Origin: Bacillaceae bacterium IKA-2
GTDB lineage: Bacteria > Bacillota > Bacilli > Bacillales > Anaerobacillaceae
DNA: 64,000 nucleotides
Direction of reading: 5' to 3'
NCBI GenBank assembly: GCA_031761875.1
Contig: CP134492.1
Span: 310,001-374,000, forward strand
The notes beneath the pieces are model-generated. The model worked only from the letters and a program-made list of their open reading frames with translations, was not told the DNA's origin and made no database searches. How positions within the stretch are numbered: position 1 is the first letter of the stretch; each line of letters opens with the position of its first letter. This document shows positions 1-8,006 of the stretch, in pieces. The translations under genes were made by a program, and so were the position numbers.

Positions 1-574
1 ACACCTCAGTTAGTGTTTCAGATAATGGGAGTATTCGGTCTTTGCCGTTTTTCGTTTCCCTGACAATAATATTTTTTGCATCAAGATCAACATCCTTACA
101 TGTTAGGGATAACGCTTCGCTGATACGGATGCCACAGCCATATAGCATTCTAAATAAAGCGGGGAGTACATACACAGTTGTTTCAAATCGTCTATTAACT
201 TTAAGCGTATCACATGCATCGAAGAATGCATTCACTTCCTTTTTCGAGAAAATATGTGGTACAAACGTACTGCTGTACTTTTTAGGCAATCTCGGTATAT
301 GTGATGGATATCCCATATCATTTAAATAGGCGGAAAATTTTGCAATATAATGAATCCTCGCATAACGTGTCTTGTCTGATTCATTTGGACGCTTCTCACT
401 CCATTTATCAACAATCTCCTTTGATAGACCGAGTTTTAATACGGCATTATCTATTGTAAATCTGTCAAATAACGAAAGTGTGTAAGTGGCATCAACAAAC
501 TTGTAACCGAGGTTTCTTTTGAAATCAATGTACTGTTCGATTAAACCAGCATAAATACCACAATAGTTCGGCAT
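1..574 (-). CDS. tyrosine recombinase, second gene of a RIT-like pair (partial)
   Basis: This reading frame starts at the ATG at 574-572 and runs off the left edge, giving about 191 visible residues. The first third is a SAM-like core-binding domain. The motif GCGIRISEALSL near residue 150 carries the first catalytic arginine of tyrosine recombinases, and RETKNGKDR follows as the beta-hairpin region. The HxxR and Tyr motifs should lie outside the window. The ATG overlaps the TGA of the upstream recombinase (ATGA), which points to translational coupling. Two coupled tyrosine recombinases of different length are typical of recombinase-in-trio (RIT) elements, so a third gene is expected to the left. 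Family assignment is firm; RIT membership is inferred. Confidence 0.85.
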   Translation of the reverse strand, partial: MPNYCGIYAGLIEQYIDFKRNLGYKFVDATYTLSLFDRFTIDNAVLKLGLSKEIVDKWSEKRPNESDKTRYARIHYIAKFSAYLNDMGYPSHIPRLPKKYSSTFVPHIFSKKEVNAFFDACDTLKVNRRFETTVYVLPALFRMLYGCGIRISEALSLTCKDVDLDAKNIIVRETKNGKDRILPLSETLTEV

Positions 575-1821
575 CATTCCACCTCCTTGGCATAAAATGG
601 CGTTTTTAAGAGTGGAACATCTAATGCGCATTGGCTCAAAGATGTTAAGTCTATTCGTAAATAAGTTTTTGTGCTTTCGGTATTCTTGTGACCTAGCACT
701 TCTGATATAACATGGATGGGTATTTTTTGTTCCAGTAGTTGCCCAGCAAGACTGTGCCTCAAAGCATGAGGACCATGTTTCTTTTCTGTTATGTTTTTAA
801 TGCCAGCACGACGGAGATAAAAAGTAACAATGCTATGCAAAGTCGATCTATTTAGGCAGTTATATGGCGGGATTGCATGTAGGAAGACATAAGGAAGATC
901 AGATTTAGGCCGTCCATACTTCAGATAATCGATAATAGCCTCTCCTATTTCTATTAAAAGTGGATGCTCAATCTTATTTTTAGTCTTTTGTTGAACAAGT
1001 GTAATTGTATTCTTTTCCCAGTGTATGTTTTCAAACTTCAACAGACAGATGTCAGAAGCCCTCAATCCCAATCGTGCAGCCAATAGTATCATAGCAGCAT
1101 CACGCTTCCCTTTTGGGCTACTTCTGTCAACAGTATTGATTAATGATTCAACTTCATTTTTCGTATATGTCGTGGGTAGTTTACATTGCTTCTTGTAATT
1201 GTCTTTTGGAATTAGGTATGAAAAGTCAATCCCTGTATACCCATTGTCATGTAGATATCTCATAAACCCACGTAAAGTGGTAAGCATGCTGTGGCGCGTT
1301 GCAGGTGTATAAAAACCAAGCTGATTCACAAATCCTAAAATGTGTTGTTTTTTAATTGCTTCGGTTTCCATGACTCCTTCTTCATTAAAAAAACTAAGAA
1401 AGCGATGAAGATTTAATCGGTAATGACCAAGCGTATTTTCTGTAATACCCAAAGATTTTCGGTGATTAAGGAAATCCACCATAGGATTACCGATGCAACC
1501 ATAAAATTGGTAGGATTTCTTTGCCCTTCTGTATTGGAACGTTCCTGTAGACTGAAATTCAGTTAGAACATCCACACACCGGATTATGCTCTTTTCCCAA
1601 TGGCTAAATTCCTCGTATTTCCCAGTACCAATAAAGTCAGCTATAAATGCTCCACCTACTGACGCTGAATAATACTCAATCTGATTGTTTTCCATAAAAG
1701 TAGCCAGTTTTTGCCACGCGGAACGATATTGGCTTATCCTTGATTCGGAATAGGACATATCCCGAAGGGATTTAACTACTTCTGAGGACAGTTGTTCAAA
1801 TGTTTGATATTTTTGTTCCAT
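574..1821 (-). CDS. tyrosine recombinase, first gene of a RIT-like pair
   Basis: A complete site-specific recombinase of about 415 residues. It has an N-terminal SAM-like DNA-binding half and a C-terminal catalytic half. Visible catalytic residues are Arg in LGLRASDICLLKF (about 254), a Lys in QQKTKNK (about 280), His and Arg in HGPHALRHS (about 352 and 355), His in EVLGHKNTES (about 378) and the nucleophile Tyr in TKTYLRID (about 387). The set is complete, so the enzyme could be active. The ATG at 1821 is preferred over 1827 because it is 8 nt from GGAGG instead of 2. Its stop codon overlaps the start of the next recombinase. Palindromes lie directly upstream and the element borders a truncated istA. 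Confidence 0.9.
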   Translation of the reverse strand: MEQKYQTFEQLSSEVVKSLRDMSYSESRISQYRSAWQKLATFMENNQIEYYSASVGGAFIADFIGTGKYEEFSHWEKSIIRCVDVLTEFQSTGTFQYRRAKKSYQFYGCIGNPMVDFLNHRKSLGITENTLGHYRLNLHRFLSFFNEEGVMETEAIKKQHILGFVNQLGFYTPATRHSMLTTLRGFMRYLHDNGYTGIDFSYLIPKDNYKKQCKLPTTYTKNEVESLINTVDRSSPKGKRDAAMILLAARLGLRASDICLLKFENIHWEKNTITLVQQKTKNKIEHPLLIEIGEAIIDYLKYGRPKSDLPYVFLHAIPPYNCLNRSTLHSIVTFYLRRAGIKNITEKKHGPHALRHSLAGQLLEQKIPIHVISEVLGHKNTESTKTYLRIDLTSLSQCALDVPLLKTPFYAKEVE

Positions 1822-1835
1822 AATCATAACCTCCT

Positions 1836-1871
1836 ATATTTAACGTAGGCGACCTCGCCTATATTAAATAT
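1836..1871. repeat. imperfect palindrome upstream of recombinase gene
   Basis: The arms TAGGCGA (1846-1852) and TCGCCTA (1855-1861) are perfect inverted repeats. ATATTTAA (1836-1843) pairs with TTAAATAT (1864-1871) outside them. It lies just 5' of the recombinase gene and could be a recombinase binding site, a crossover core or an operator. The structure is seen in the sequence; the role is inferred. Confidence 0.5.
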
Positions 1872-1881
1872 AGCCATTGAA

Positions 1882-1944
1882 AATGTAAAGTAAAACAACT
1901 AGAATCACTTTGTTTATAGTTATCTAACAGCCTTACTTTACATT
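1882..1944. repeat. 12-bp inverted repeat pair near element end
   Basis: AATGTAAAGTAA at 1882-1893 and its exact reverse complement TTACTTTACATT at 1933-1944 flank about 39 bp. The pair sits between the recombinase gene and the truncated istA and could be arm or core sites for the recombinases. Confidence 0.5.
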
Positions 1945-1961
1945 ATCATATACTTTTCATT

Positions 1962-1995
1962 ACCCTTCTAATGCAAAGCTTTACATTAGAAGGGT
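1962..1995. repeat. 34-bp near-perfect palindrome at the recombinase element / istA boundary
   Basis: ACCCTTCTAATG (1962-1973) is the exact reverse complement of CATTAGAAGGGT (1984-1995). The centre AAAGCTTT is itself palindromic, leaving only one mismatched position pair. IstA homology begins immediately after it. The likely reading is the terminal recombination site of the RIT-like element. Confidence 0.6.
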
Positions 1996-1998
1996 CAT

Positions 1999-2676
1999 GT
2001 GGAGGGCAGCGTGAAGATAATTAGGAACAAAGCATTTGCGTTAACTTATAAGTTTAAGACATTCGATGATGCACGTGAATACTTGAATACTATATTGATA
2101 GAACTCAATAAAGACAGCACTATTTCTGAAGAAATAAAACATCTTCAACCTACAAAACCAAAGCTTGATCTTGCAACAGTTACAGTGCAAAAACCAAATA
2201 AATATAGTTTTGTACGAGTTGATAACAACCACTATTCAGTACCGGAGTATCTTGTAGGACGCTTAATAACAATCAAGAAATATTACGACACAATAGGCTT
2301 TTATTCAAACAACATACTCGTTTGTGAACACAAAAAAATAGATGGTACTAACGAGATAAGTATTAAAATTAAACATTACTTAAACTCATTAAACAAAAAA
2401 CCAGGTGCAATCAAGAACTCCCACGCTCTAAAAAGCATACCAAGGTTAAAAGCCATCTATGATACTAATTTTAGCAGAAACAAGAAAAAATTCATAGAGA
2501 TCATTCAAGAAAATGATGATAAACCAATCGAAGAAATACTATTGATTCTAGAAACATACAATAAATCTCATATCGATATTATTCCATCTATGCACATAGA
2601 TAAAACTGCACTTAGCAACATCGCTACAAGGCAAGTATCTAGATATAACGAATTATGTTTCTCGGAGGTGGAATAA
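1999..2676 (+). pseudogene. istA: IS21-family transposase IstA, C-terminal fragment
   Basis: The 225-residue product starts inside the IstA fold at GSVKIIRNKAFA and keeps only the C-terminal beta-barrel and tail (for example RVDNNHYSVPEYLVG). The N-terminal helix-turn-helix and the DDE catalytic core are absent. The apparent GTG start at 1999 lies 3 bp after a 34-bp palindrome, so the reading frame is not a natural gene start. The simplest explanation is insertion of the RIT-like element into istA, with the missing half displaced to the left outside this window or lost. It ends directly before istB (adjacent stop and start). Without a catalytic core this copy cannot transpose by itself. Confidence 0.85.
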
Positions 2677-3423
2677 ATGCAAATACAAGAAATGGCCCAT
2701 ATACTAAAATTACCCTATATAAAAACCAATTATCAAATGCTTCTTGATGAAGCAAACCATACAAACATGACCCACCGAGAGCTGATAAGTCGTCTACTCG
2801 AAAGAGAATTAGAACTAAGGCTTGAGAATGGTTTAAAACATAGACTCAGAAGGGCTAAATTCCCTCTTAACAAGTACTTAGAAGACTTCGACAAGAGTAA
2901 GTACCATAAGAAATTTATACCGAAATTCGAAGAACTAGAAACGTTGCAGTTCATTGAAAATAAAGAAAATATAATCTTAATAGGATCTCCTGGCTGCGGG
3001 AAATCACATTATAGTATTGGGCTTGGTATTAAGGCGTGTTTGGAAGGCAAAAGTGTATTGTTTATCTCTGTACCTAACTTAATAATAGAGTTAAAAGAAG
3101 CAATGAGTGAAAGCAAACTATCGCAATATAAAACCAAATTTGAAAAGTACAGTCTTGTCGTTTTAGATGAACTGGGATACGTATCATTTGACAAAATTGG
3201 TTGTGAAATACTATTTAATTTATTATCAAATAGAAACGATAAAGGATCAATAATCATAACAACAAACTTGGCTTTTGATCGCTGGGAAGAGATTTTTAAA
3301 GACCCGATGCTTACTGGTGCAATTGTAGATAGACTTGCTCACAAATCACATATCTTAGATATTTCACGAGAAGTAAGTCACCGATTTGAAGAGACAATGT
3401 CATGGCTAAAACCAACTAAATAA
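2677..3423 (+). CDS. istB: IS21-family helper ATPase IstB
   Basis: IstB is the AAA+ ATPase that assists IstA in target selection and strand transfer. The 248-residue protein is full length for the family. It has Walker A GSPGCGKS (103-110), Walker B VVLDELG (161-167) and a sensor-1 type ITTN (194-197). The start ATG is preceded by GGAGGTGG inside the end of istA, so the two genes were translationally coupled. The gene is intact although its partner istA is truncated. Both are followed at once by the IS21 right terminus. Confidence 0.93.
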   Translation: MQIQEMAHILKLPYIKTNYQMLLDEANHTNMTHRELISRLLERELELRLENGLKHRLRRAKFPLNKYLEDFDKSKYHKKFIPKFEELETLQFIENKENIILIGSPGCGKSHYSIGLGIKACLEGKSVLFISVPNLIIELKEAMSESKLSQYKTKFEKYSLVVLDELGYVSFDKIGCEILFNLLSNRNDKGSIIITTNLAFDRWEEIFKDPMLTGAIVDRLAHKSHILDISREVSHRFEETMSWLKPTK

Positions 3424-3468
3424 GTGGACCTTTTTTCAACTGATTCGTGGACCGCTTTTGAGTTGACA
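3424..3468. repeat. IS21-type right end with two terminal repeats
   Basis: Two copies of a GTGGACC-(6-8)-TTTT/purine-rich motif stand at about 3424-3441 and 3447-3468. The terminus reads ...GAGTTGACA, which is the inverted TGTCAACTC... end expected for IS21 elements. IS21 ends characteristically carry repeated transposase sites. The matching left end is not in the window. Confidence 0.65.
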
Positions 3469-3660
3469 AATACAAAAAATAATTCATGTGTCCCCAATAT
3501 TGTCATTTCAGAAGCAAAAACATCCTTCAAGGAGATCGTAAAACGATAAATAATCATCTAAAAAAATTAGAAGATAATCTTGGGATAAAACATATTCTGA
3601 AATCGATACAAAAAAAGTGATATTAATATAAGTAAATAATAAAACAGGTTGGTGACTTTA
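3469..3660. other. intergenic segment with a short coding-like relic
   Basis: Between the IS21 end and the GGDEF gene, a plus-strand frame ending at the TGA at 3618-3620 reads RKTINNHLKKLEDNLG and a lysine-rich tail. It has no credible start and no recognised family. It may be a 3' remnant of a gene disrupted by the mobile elements. Confidence 0.25.
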
Positions 3661-4842
3661 ATGGATTTGCTTTTAGATATGAAAACTCTCTGTATTACGC
3701 TCATAATTGGTCATTTAGTTACGATCGTTTTAATAAGTGCATACTGGGGCCAATCAAAAAATAATTCAACACTCACGTACTTTTTTTATGCAAAATGTAT
3801 ACAGGTACTAGCGTGGTTTTTTATAATGCTTCGAGGTGAAATTCCAGATGCTTTTACTATTTCTCTAGCGAATACATTACTTTTTATTGGTGTCAGCTTA
3901 GAGGCAATAGCCTTATTAAAGCTTCGGGGTCTTTTTACTAAAATAACTCAAATTTTCTTTGTTTTGTTGACCGTTATTAATATAGTTGGGTTTCAATTGA
4001 TTATTCTTTTACATAACGATGAAAATATAAGATTTGGATTTGCTTCTATTGCTACTGCCTTACTTATTTTAATACCGGCTTATCGTTTTATCCGTAGTAA
4101 ACATTCTTCTTTTTTAATGAGGGTAATAGGGTACTTATATTTACTAGTGATTTTATCTTTGATCGGAAGAGGCGTTACTGCACTATTATCTAGTGAAATT
4201 ATGGGGCTTTTTGTTCCTGGAATTTATCAAACTATATCCTTTGTATCGATATATTTAGTTATGATAGTAGGTAATATTGGTTTTGTTTTGCTATTAAAGG
4301 AAGATGGGGATAAAGAGTTAGTTCGATTAGCAAGCTACGATGAATTAACGAAAACTTTAAATCGTCGAGTCTTTAATTTGCGTGGCAAGAAATGTTTATT
4401 AGAATGTGCTGAAGAAAAAAGTCCTGTTTCGTTATTGTTGATGGATATAGATTTTTTCAAGAAAATCAATGATCAAAATGGTCATAGTGTTGGTGATCAA
4501 GTGATTGTGGACTTTAGTCAAAGAATTAATCGTCTCCTTGGGTTGAATGACCTCTTTGGTCGTTACGGTGGAGATGAGTTTGGTATATTACTTCCAAGAA
4601 TGGATTCTAATAGCTCGACTCAATTTGCAGAACAAATTAGGGTTGAGATAGAGAGTGCGAAAATTAGCGGGGTAGAATGGAGCTATACGCTAAGTCTAGG
4701 GGTCATTACAGTTATACCTAATGAACATACAGAGCTAGATTCATTATATGCAACATGCGATAAGGCACTATACATGGCAAAAGAGAATGGTAGAAATTGT
4801 GTTTATCGAATTAAGGACGGTGTCTCAGAACCAGTAATATAG
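3661..4842 (+). CDS. membrane-bound diguanylate cyclase (GGDEF)
   Basis: The protein should make cyclic di-GMP from two GTP at the membrane. About seven hydrophobic segments fill residues 5-215, forming a membrane sensor region. A GGDEF domain follows from about 225 to the end, with RYGGDEF intact at about 301-307 and MDIDFFKKIND as the metal-binding strand. The usual product-inhibition site RxxD is GLND here, so its arginine is missing and feedback inhibition may be weak. No EAL domain is present. ATG 3661 is preferred over the TTG at 3649 because AGGTTGGTG lies at good distance. It is a single gene with IS21 remnants upstream and a repeat array downstream. Confidence 0.9.
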   Translation: MDLLLDMKTLCITLIIGHLVTIVLISAYWGQSKNNSTLTYFFYAKCIQVLAWFFIMLRGEIPDAFTISLANTLLFIGVSLEAIALLKLRGLFTKITQIFFVLLTVINIVGFQLIILLHNDENIRFGFASIATALLILIPAYRFIRSKHSSFLMRVIGYLYLLVILSLIGRGVTALLSSEIMGLFVPGIYQTISFVSIYLVMIVGNIGFVLLLKEDGDKELVRLASYDELTKTLNRRVFNLRGKKCLLECAEEKSPVSLLLMDIDFFKKINDQNGHSVGDQVIVDFSQRINRLLGLNDLFGRYGGDEFGILLPRMDSNSSTQFAEQIRVEIESAKISGVEWSYTLSLGVITVIPNEHTELDSLYATCDKALYMAKENGRNCVYRIKDGVSEPVI

Positions 4843-4908
4843 TGATATTTCTCCAATTGGATGGCCACGTAGAAGCACTCTATATTAAATAATGGTGGAT
4901 TCAAACGC

Positions 4909-5385
4909 GACAACAGAAAAGGTATGACAAGACGGAGAGAGTGAGGCTTCATCTTGTCCGAAGGTGCGTGTTGTTCGGACAGTACAGTGGGAGTGAGGCA
5001 TGATCTTGTCCGAAGGTGCGTTGTGTTCGGACAGGACGGAGAGAGTGAGGGATGATCTTGTCCGAAGGTACGTTGTGTTCGGACAGGAGGGTGAGAGTGA
5101 GGCATGATCTTGTCCGAAGGTGTGTTGTGTTCGGACAGTAGAGTGAGAGTGAGGGATGATCTTGTCCGAAGGTGCGTTGTGTTCGGACAGGACAGTGAGA
5201 GTGAGGCATGATCTTGTCCGAAGGTGTGTTGTGTTCGGACAGGACGGAGAGAGTGAGGGATGATCTTGTCCGAAGGTGTGTTGTGTTCGGACAGGAGGGT
5301 GAGAGTGAGGCATGATATTGTCCGAAGGTGTGTTGTGTTCGGACAGTACAGTGAGTGTATCGCGCGATGTTGTCTGAAAGAATTT
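4909..5385. repeat. 52-bp tandem repeat array, about 8-9 units
   Basis: The block TTGTCCGAAGGTG recurs at exact 52-bp steps (cores at about 4954, 5006, 5058, 5110, 5162, 5214, 5266 and 5318), with degenerate units at both ends. Each unit contains the inverted pair TGTCCGAA / TTCGGACA around a GT-rich loop, then a short variable purine tract and GTGAGG(C/G)ATGAT. Because 52 is not a multiple of 3, all three minus frames stay open through the array, which creates false genes. There are no unique spacers, so it is not a CRISPR. The array follows the 3' end of a disrupted NERD gene. Confidence 0.9.
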
Positions 5386-5437
5386 GATTAACGTATGGTC
5401 ACAAAACCTGTCAATCCTAGAAAAATCACTAATATAT

Positions 5438-5631
5438 TTATTCATAATAACTGTCACTTGTATTTCCCAATGGGGTATAGTTTTCCTTTAAAATTCTGCG
5501 AAATGTCCTTTTATTTAAGTCCACCTTACACCATTCATAGATGCTTTGGGTAGTAATCTCTCGATCAGGAAATAATAGCTTGAATTCCTCTACATTGCGC
5601 AAAATAGCTAGTGGTTCTATGTCAAGAATTC
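5438..5631 (-). pseudogene. 3' fragment of a NERD-domain gene cut by the IS3 element
   Basis: On the minus strand the frame ending at the TAA at 5440-5438 encodes about 63 residues, including LAILRNVEEFKLLFPDREIT and RTFRRILKENYTPLGNTSD, ending in SYYE. It has no start and begins at the IS3 boundary. From memory, C-terminal tails of this type (EF.LLFP....IT..IYEWC ... RIL..N) follow the zinc ribbon in Bacillus NERD proteins. The NERD N-terminal part lies on the other side of the element at 6949-7689. The open fragment is seen directly; joining it to the NERD gene is inferred. Confidence 0.6.
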
Positions 5632-5696
5632 GGACAAGTTAAATATAGAAATTTCCTAGTTGAATAATTTTTTCGAAACTACAAAACTTTAATGAT

Positions 5697-6545
5697 TTAA
5701 CTTACGAAAGCGTTTTCGTAGTCATACGGTGACTTCATACCACAATATTCATGGATCCTGACGGTGTTGTAAAATGTTTCTATATACTCAAACACTAGTT
5801 CATGCGCGTGTTTAAGGTTTTTAATGACATAACGGTTAATCCATTCTCGTTTAATTAAGGCATGAAATGACTCTATACATGCATTGTCCCATGGATTCCC
5901 CTTGCGTGAATAGCTGCGGACAAAGTTTGCAGCTGGTGTAGCTTCAATATAGTTTTTAGATACGTATTGGCATCCACGGTCACTGTGTATAACCACGGGT
6001 AGACTGATTTTACGGTTTTTCTTGGCTTTCTCAAGAGCTTTTAGTACATGTTCTGTGGATAAACTATCCGATAGCTCCCAACCTATTATTTTTCTTGAAT
6101 ATAGATCCATGACACTAGTTAAGTAGACAAATCCAATTACTGTGTGAATATAAGTTATATCTGTGACCCAAACGGCATTTGCTACTGGTGGTCTGAAGTC
6201 TCTATTTAAAATGTTTTTAAGCTTATTGTCGAAGTCAGGATCAATGGTTGTTCTCACATATGGGCGAACCCAGATGGCTTTTATTCCTTCTTCTCTCATG
6301 TAGTTACCCACGGTCTTCGTTGTTATCTCATGGCCTCTTGACTGAAGTATGGAAGCTATTTTAGGTGCTCCATATATTTGATGAGATTCATTGTAAATCT
6401 TTATTATTTCCGTTTTTATGGCTTGTTTCCTTTTTTCTTGATTAGATATTGATCTCTTAGACCAGCTATAATATCCTGATGAAGAAACGTCTAAAAGTTT
6501 AAGCACACTGTTAACAGATATCTTGCGCTCCTTCGATAAGTCCAT
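5697..6545 (-). CDS. IS3-family transposase OrfB (DDE catalytic subunit)
   Basis: This is the catalytic integrase-core part of the IS3 transposase. An HTH_21-like segment occupies about 45-95 (IYGAPKIASIL). The rve core follows, with Asp129 (VTDITY), Asp189 (HSDRGCQY) and Glu225 (ACIESFHALIKRE). The D-35-E spacing is exact, so the enzyme looks functional. The listed ATG gives the stand-alone OrfB. The natural transposase is probably an OrfAB fusion made by -1 frameshifting, since the orfB frame is open back to the slippery site at 6593-6600. Confidence 0.95.
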   Translation of the reverse strand: MDLSKERKISVNSVLKLLDVSSSGYYSWSKRSISNQEKRKQAIKTEIIKIYNESHQIYGAPKIASILQSRGHEITTKTVGNYMREEGIKAIWVRPYVRTTIDPDFDNKLKNILNRDFRPPVANAVWVTDITYIHTVIGFVYLTSVMDLYSRKIIGWELSDSLSTEHVLKALEKAKKNRKISLPVVIHSDRGCQYVSKNYIEATPAANFVRSYSRKGNPWDNACIESFHALIKREWINRYVIKNLKHAHELVFEYIETFYNTVRIHEYCGMKSPYDYENAFVS

Positions 6546-6568
6546 TGTTTCTTTAAAAATAGACTCTG

Positions 6569-6862
6569 TTAATTGTTCAGTATGCCGATAGCCTTTTTTA
6601 AGATTTCTAAGGCATCCTTTGAGTCCTTTAATTCTTTCTTTAGACGGGCAACTTCCTTCTCTGAATCTGAATTAAAATTACCTGATCCTCTGTGGTTAAC
6701 TACACCATCATTTTCTTTTGCAGCTTTGACCCACTTGCTTAAAGTGGAGTGACCTATCTTCAAGTCCTTTGCGACTTGTTCAATGCTTTTATCAGATGAA
6801 TAATAGTGATTAACAGCGTCTTGCTTAAACTCAGCACTATAACTTTTACCTCGATTCCCCAT
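6569..6862 (-). CDS. IS3-family transposase OrfA (helix-turn-helix subunit)
   Basis: The 97-residue protein has an HTH domain (YSAEFKQDAV ... IEQVAKDLKIGHSTLSKWVK, about 8-48) and then a leucine-zipper coiled coil (SEKEVARLKKELKDSKDALE, about 68-87). It binds the element ends and dimerises. Near its end the codons TTA AAA AAG contain the heptamer A AAA AAG, the standard -1 slippery site of IS3 elements. GGGGGGAAC precedes the ATG. It is intact and immediately upstream of orfB. Confidence 0.93.
   Translation of the reverse strand: MGNRGKSYSAEFKQDAVNHYYSSDKSIEQVAKDLKIGHSTLSKWVKAAKENDGVVNHRGSGNFNSDSEKEVARLKKELKDSKDALEILKKAIGILNN
6593..6600 (-). promoter_or_regulatory. programmed -1 frameshift site (A AAA AAG)
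   Basis: In the orfA frame the minus strand reads TTA AAA AAG GCT. After a -1 slip the orfB frame has no stop before its ATG at 6545, so a fused OrfAB of about 390 residues can be made. Confidence 0.7.
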
Positions 6863-6948
6863 AAATAGTTCCCCCCTAGTTTAGTAATTTTATTCTATAC
6901 TAATCTAGGAAATATCTCTATTTCGGTTGTCCTATTTTTATTCTAGCA

Positions 6949-7689
6949 TCATAGTTTGGTCTTTTCAATTCCTCCACATTTTAGGCATACAAAGTTATAA
7001 TTTTGTATGGAAATCAAAAAGGACTTACAAGTTCTACAATAAACCCCTCTTTTGAGTTGTTCATAATTATATTTTGGCAATATCATAAATGGATTTTTAA
7101 TTTGATTTAATGAAATTAATTTTTCTGATAGTTTCTTGTACTCATCATTTAACTTAGACGGTGTTTTATTTAAGCCTTTTAAAAAACGATTTACCTGGGT
7201 TGGGAAAATAATTGGTTGGTCCATGGGGGCTTGATATAAGTTGAATTCAGGATTGATAAAAATAACGGAGGATTCAACAAGGAAATTCTGTTTGAGGGTT
7301 TGGAGCAGTTGGCGGAATAGAGTCGTACTTCTTTTTAACTGGTCTACAGGATTTTTATATTCGCGATCGGTTGTCATGGAATAAAGTAGGTCATTCTTTA
7401 TGTAATAATCACCTTGAAAATTTTTTATCTCTAAAAGGTGAATAACTCCCTGAGAGATAATCAATGTATCAATTTGAAAATAGGAGTTGTTTACTTCAAG
7501 CAGCAAGTCATTTATGATATACCTTTCTTCTTGGAGATTTTCCGCTAGTTCGTCAAATTTCACCTCCCCTTCATAGCCTTTTTCAAGATTTAAATAGTAA
7601 AACTTTTCTTTTTCACTTAAATCCATTCGTGTGTGTAAATATCGCATAGCCATTAATTCCCCTGATTCACACCGACCTTTAAGTAACAT
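6949..7689 (-). pseudogene. NERD-domain protein, 5' part (gene interrupted by IS3)
   Basis: NERD is a nuclease-related domain with a PD-(D/E)xK-like core. Here GYEGEVKFDEL (about 38-48), Asp74 in QIDTLII and ELIK-like LEIKN (86-90) match its conserved points. A C-terminal zinc ribbon follows (YCRTC ... FVCLKCGG, about 217-238). The start ATG 7689 has AGGAAGTGG upstream. The frame stops 17 bp before the IS3 end, and a matching C-terminal tail is found beyond the IS at 5438-5631, so I read this as the 5' part of a split gene. The remaining 246 residues include the whole nuclease-like domain and might still work. Cellular function of NERD proteins is not well known. Confidence 0.75.
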
Positions 7690-8006
7690 AAGCCACTTCC
7701 TTTCTTAATCTCTAATCTCATTTTAAAATAATTTATTACAAATTTCGCTCAACCTGGACATAGCCCAAGTGCCTAATATATCGAATTATATTATAATTAT
7801 CTATATTATGGTACATAATTATTTCGACAATAAAACACTTTTTTAAAGTAGAGATATTTGATAGGTTATGTTTAAGATTTAAATAGATATTTATTGTTCG
7901 TATCAATCGAGTGACATAGGTGTTCGGTAAAAATCATAGCCATTTATTAGTAAAAAAATAATATAATCACTTACGAAATAACAATATTTTAAAAAGTTTT
8001 TAACTT
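7690..8006. other. AT-rich non-coding segment upstream of the partition locus
   Basis: No gene is supported here. The stretch is very AT-rich and separates the NERD gene (minus strand) from the iterons of the parM-like gene (plus strand). The NERD promoter must lie at its left side. Confidence 0.4.

Larger units (their letters stand above)
5632..6932 (-). mobile_element. IS3-family insertion sequence (IS150-like group)
   Basis: The element is about 1.3 kb and is bounded by imperfect inverted repeats that start GGACAA and share AAATA, AGA and ATTTCCTAG (5632 onward on the plus strand, and inward from 6932 on the minus strand). It contains orfA and orfB in different frames with a conserved frameshift site, and all catalytic residues are present. 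The exact outer base and target duplication cannot be fixed by eye. It appears to interrupt a NERD-domain gene. Confidence 0.85.

Noticed and set aside
42-329. Plus-strand reading frame of 95 codons
   Set aside because: It lies opposite the well-supported recombinase frame and has no family features.
4909-5385. CRISPR-like regular spacing
   Set aside because: The whole 52-bp unit is repeated with only a few variable bases. There are no unique spacers and no cas genes.
4803-5457. Three overlapping minus-strand reading frames rich in Pro, Ser, His, Thr and Arg
   Set aside because: They are translations of the 52-bp tandem repeat. The period is not a multiple of three, so the same repeat stays open in all frames; there are no ribosome sites.
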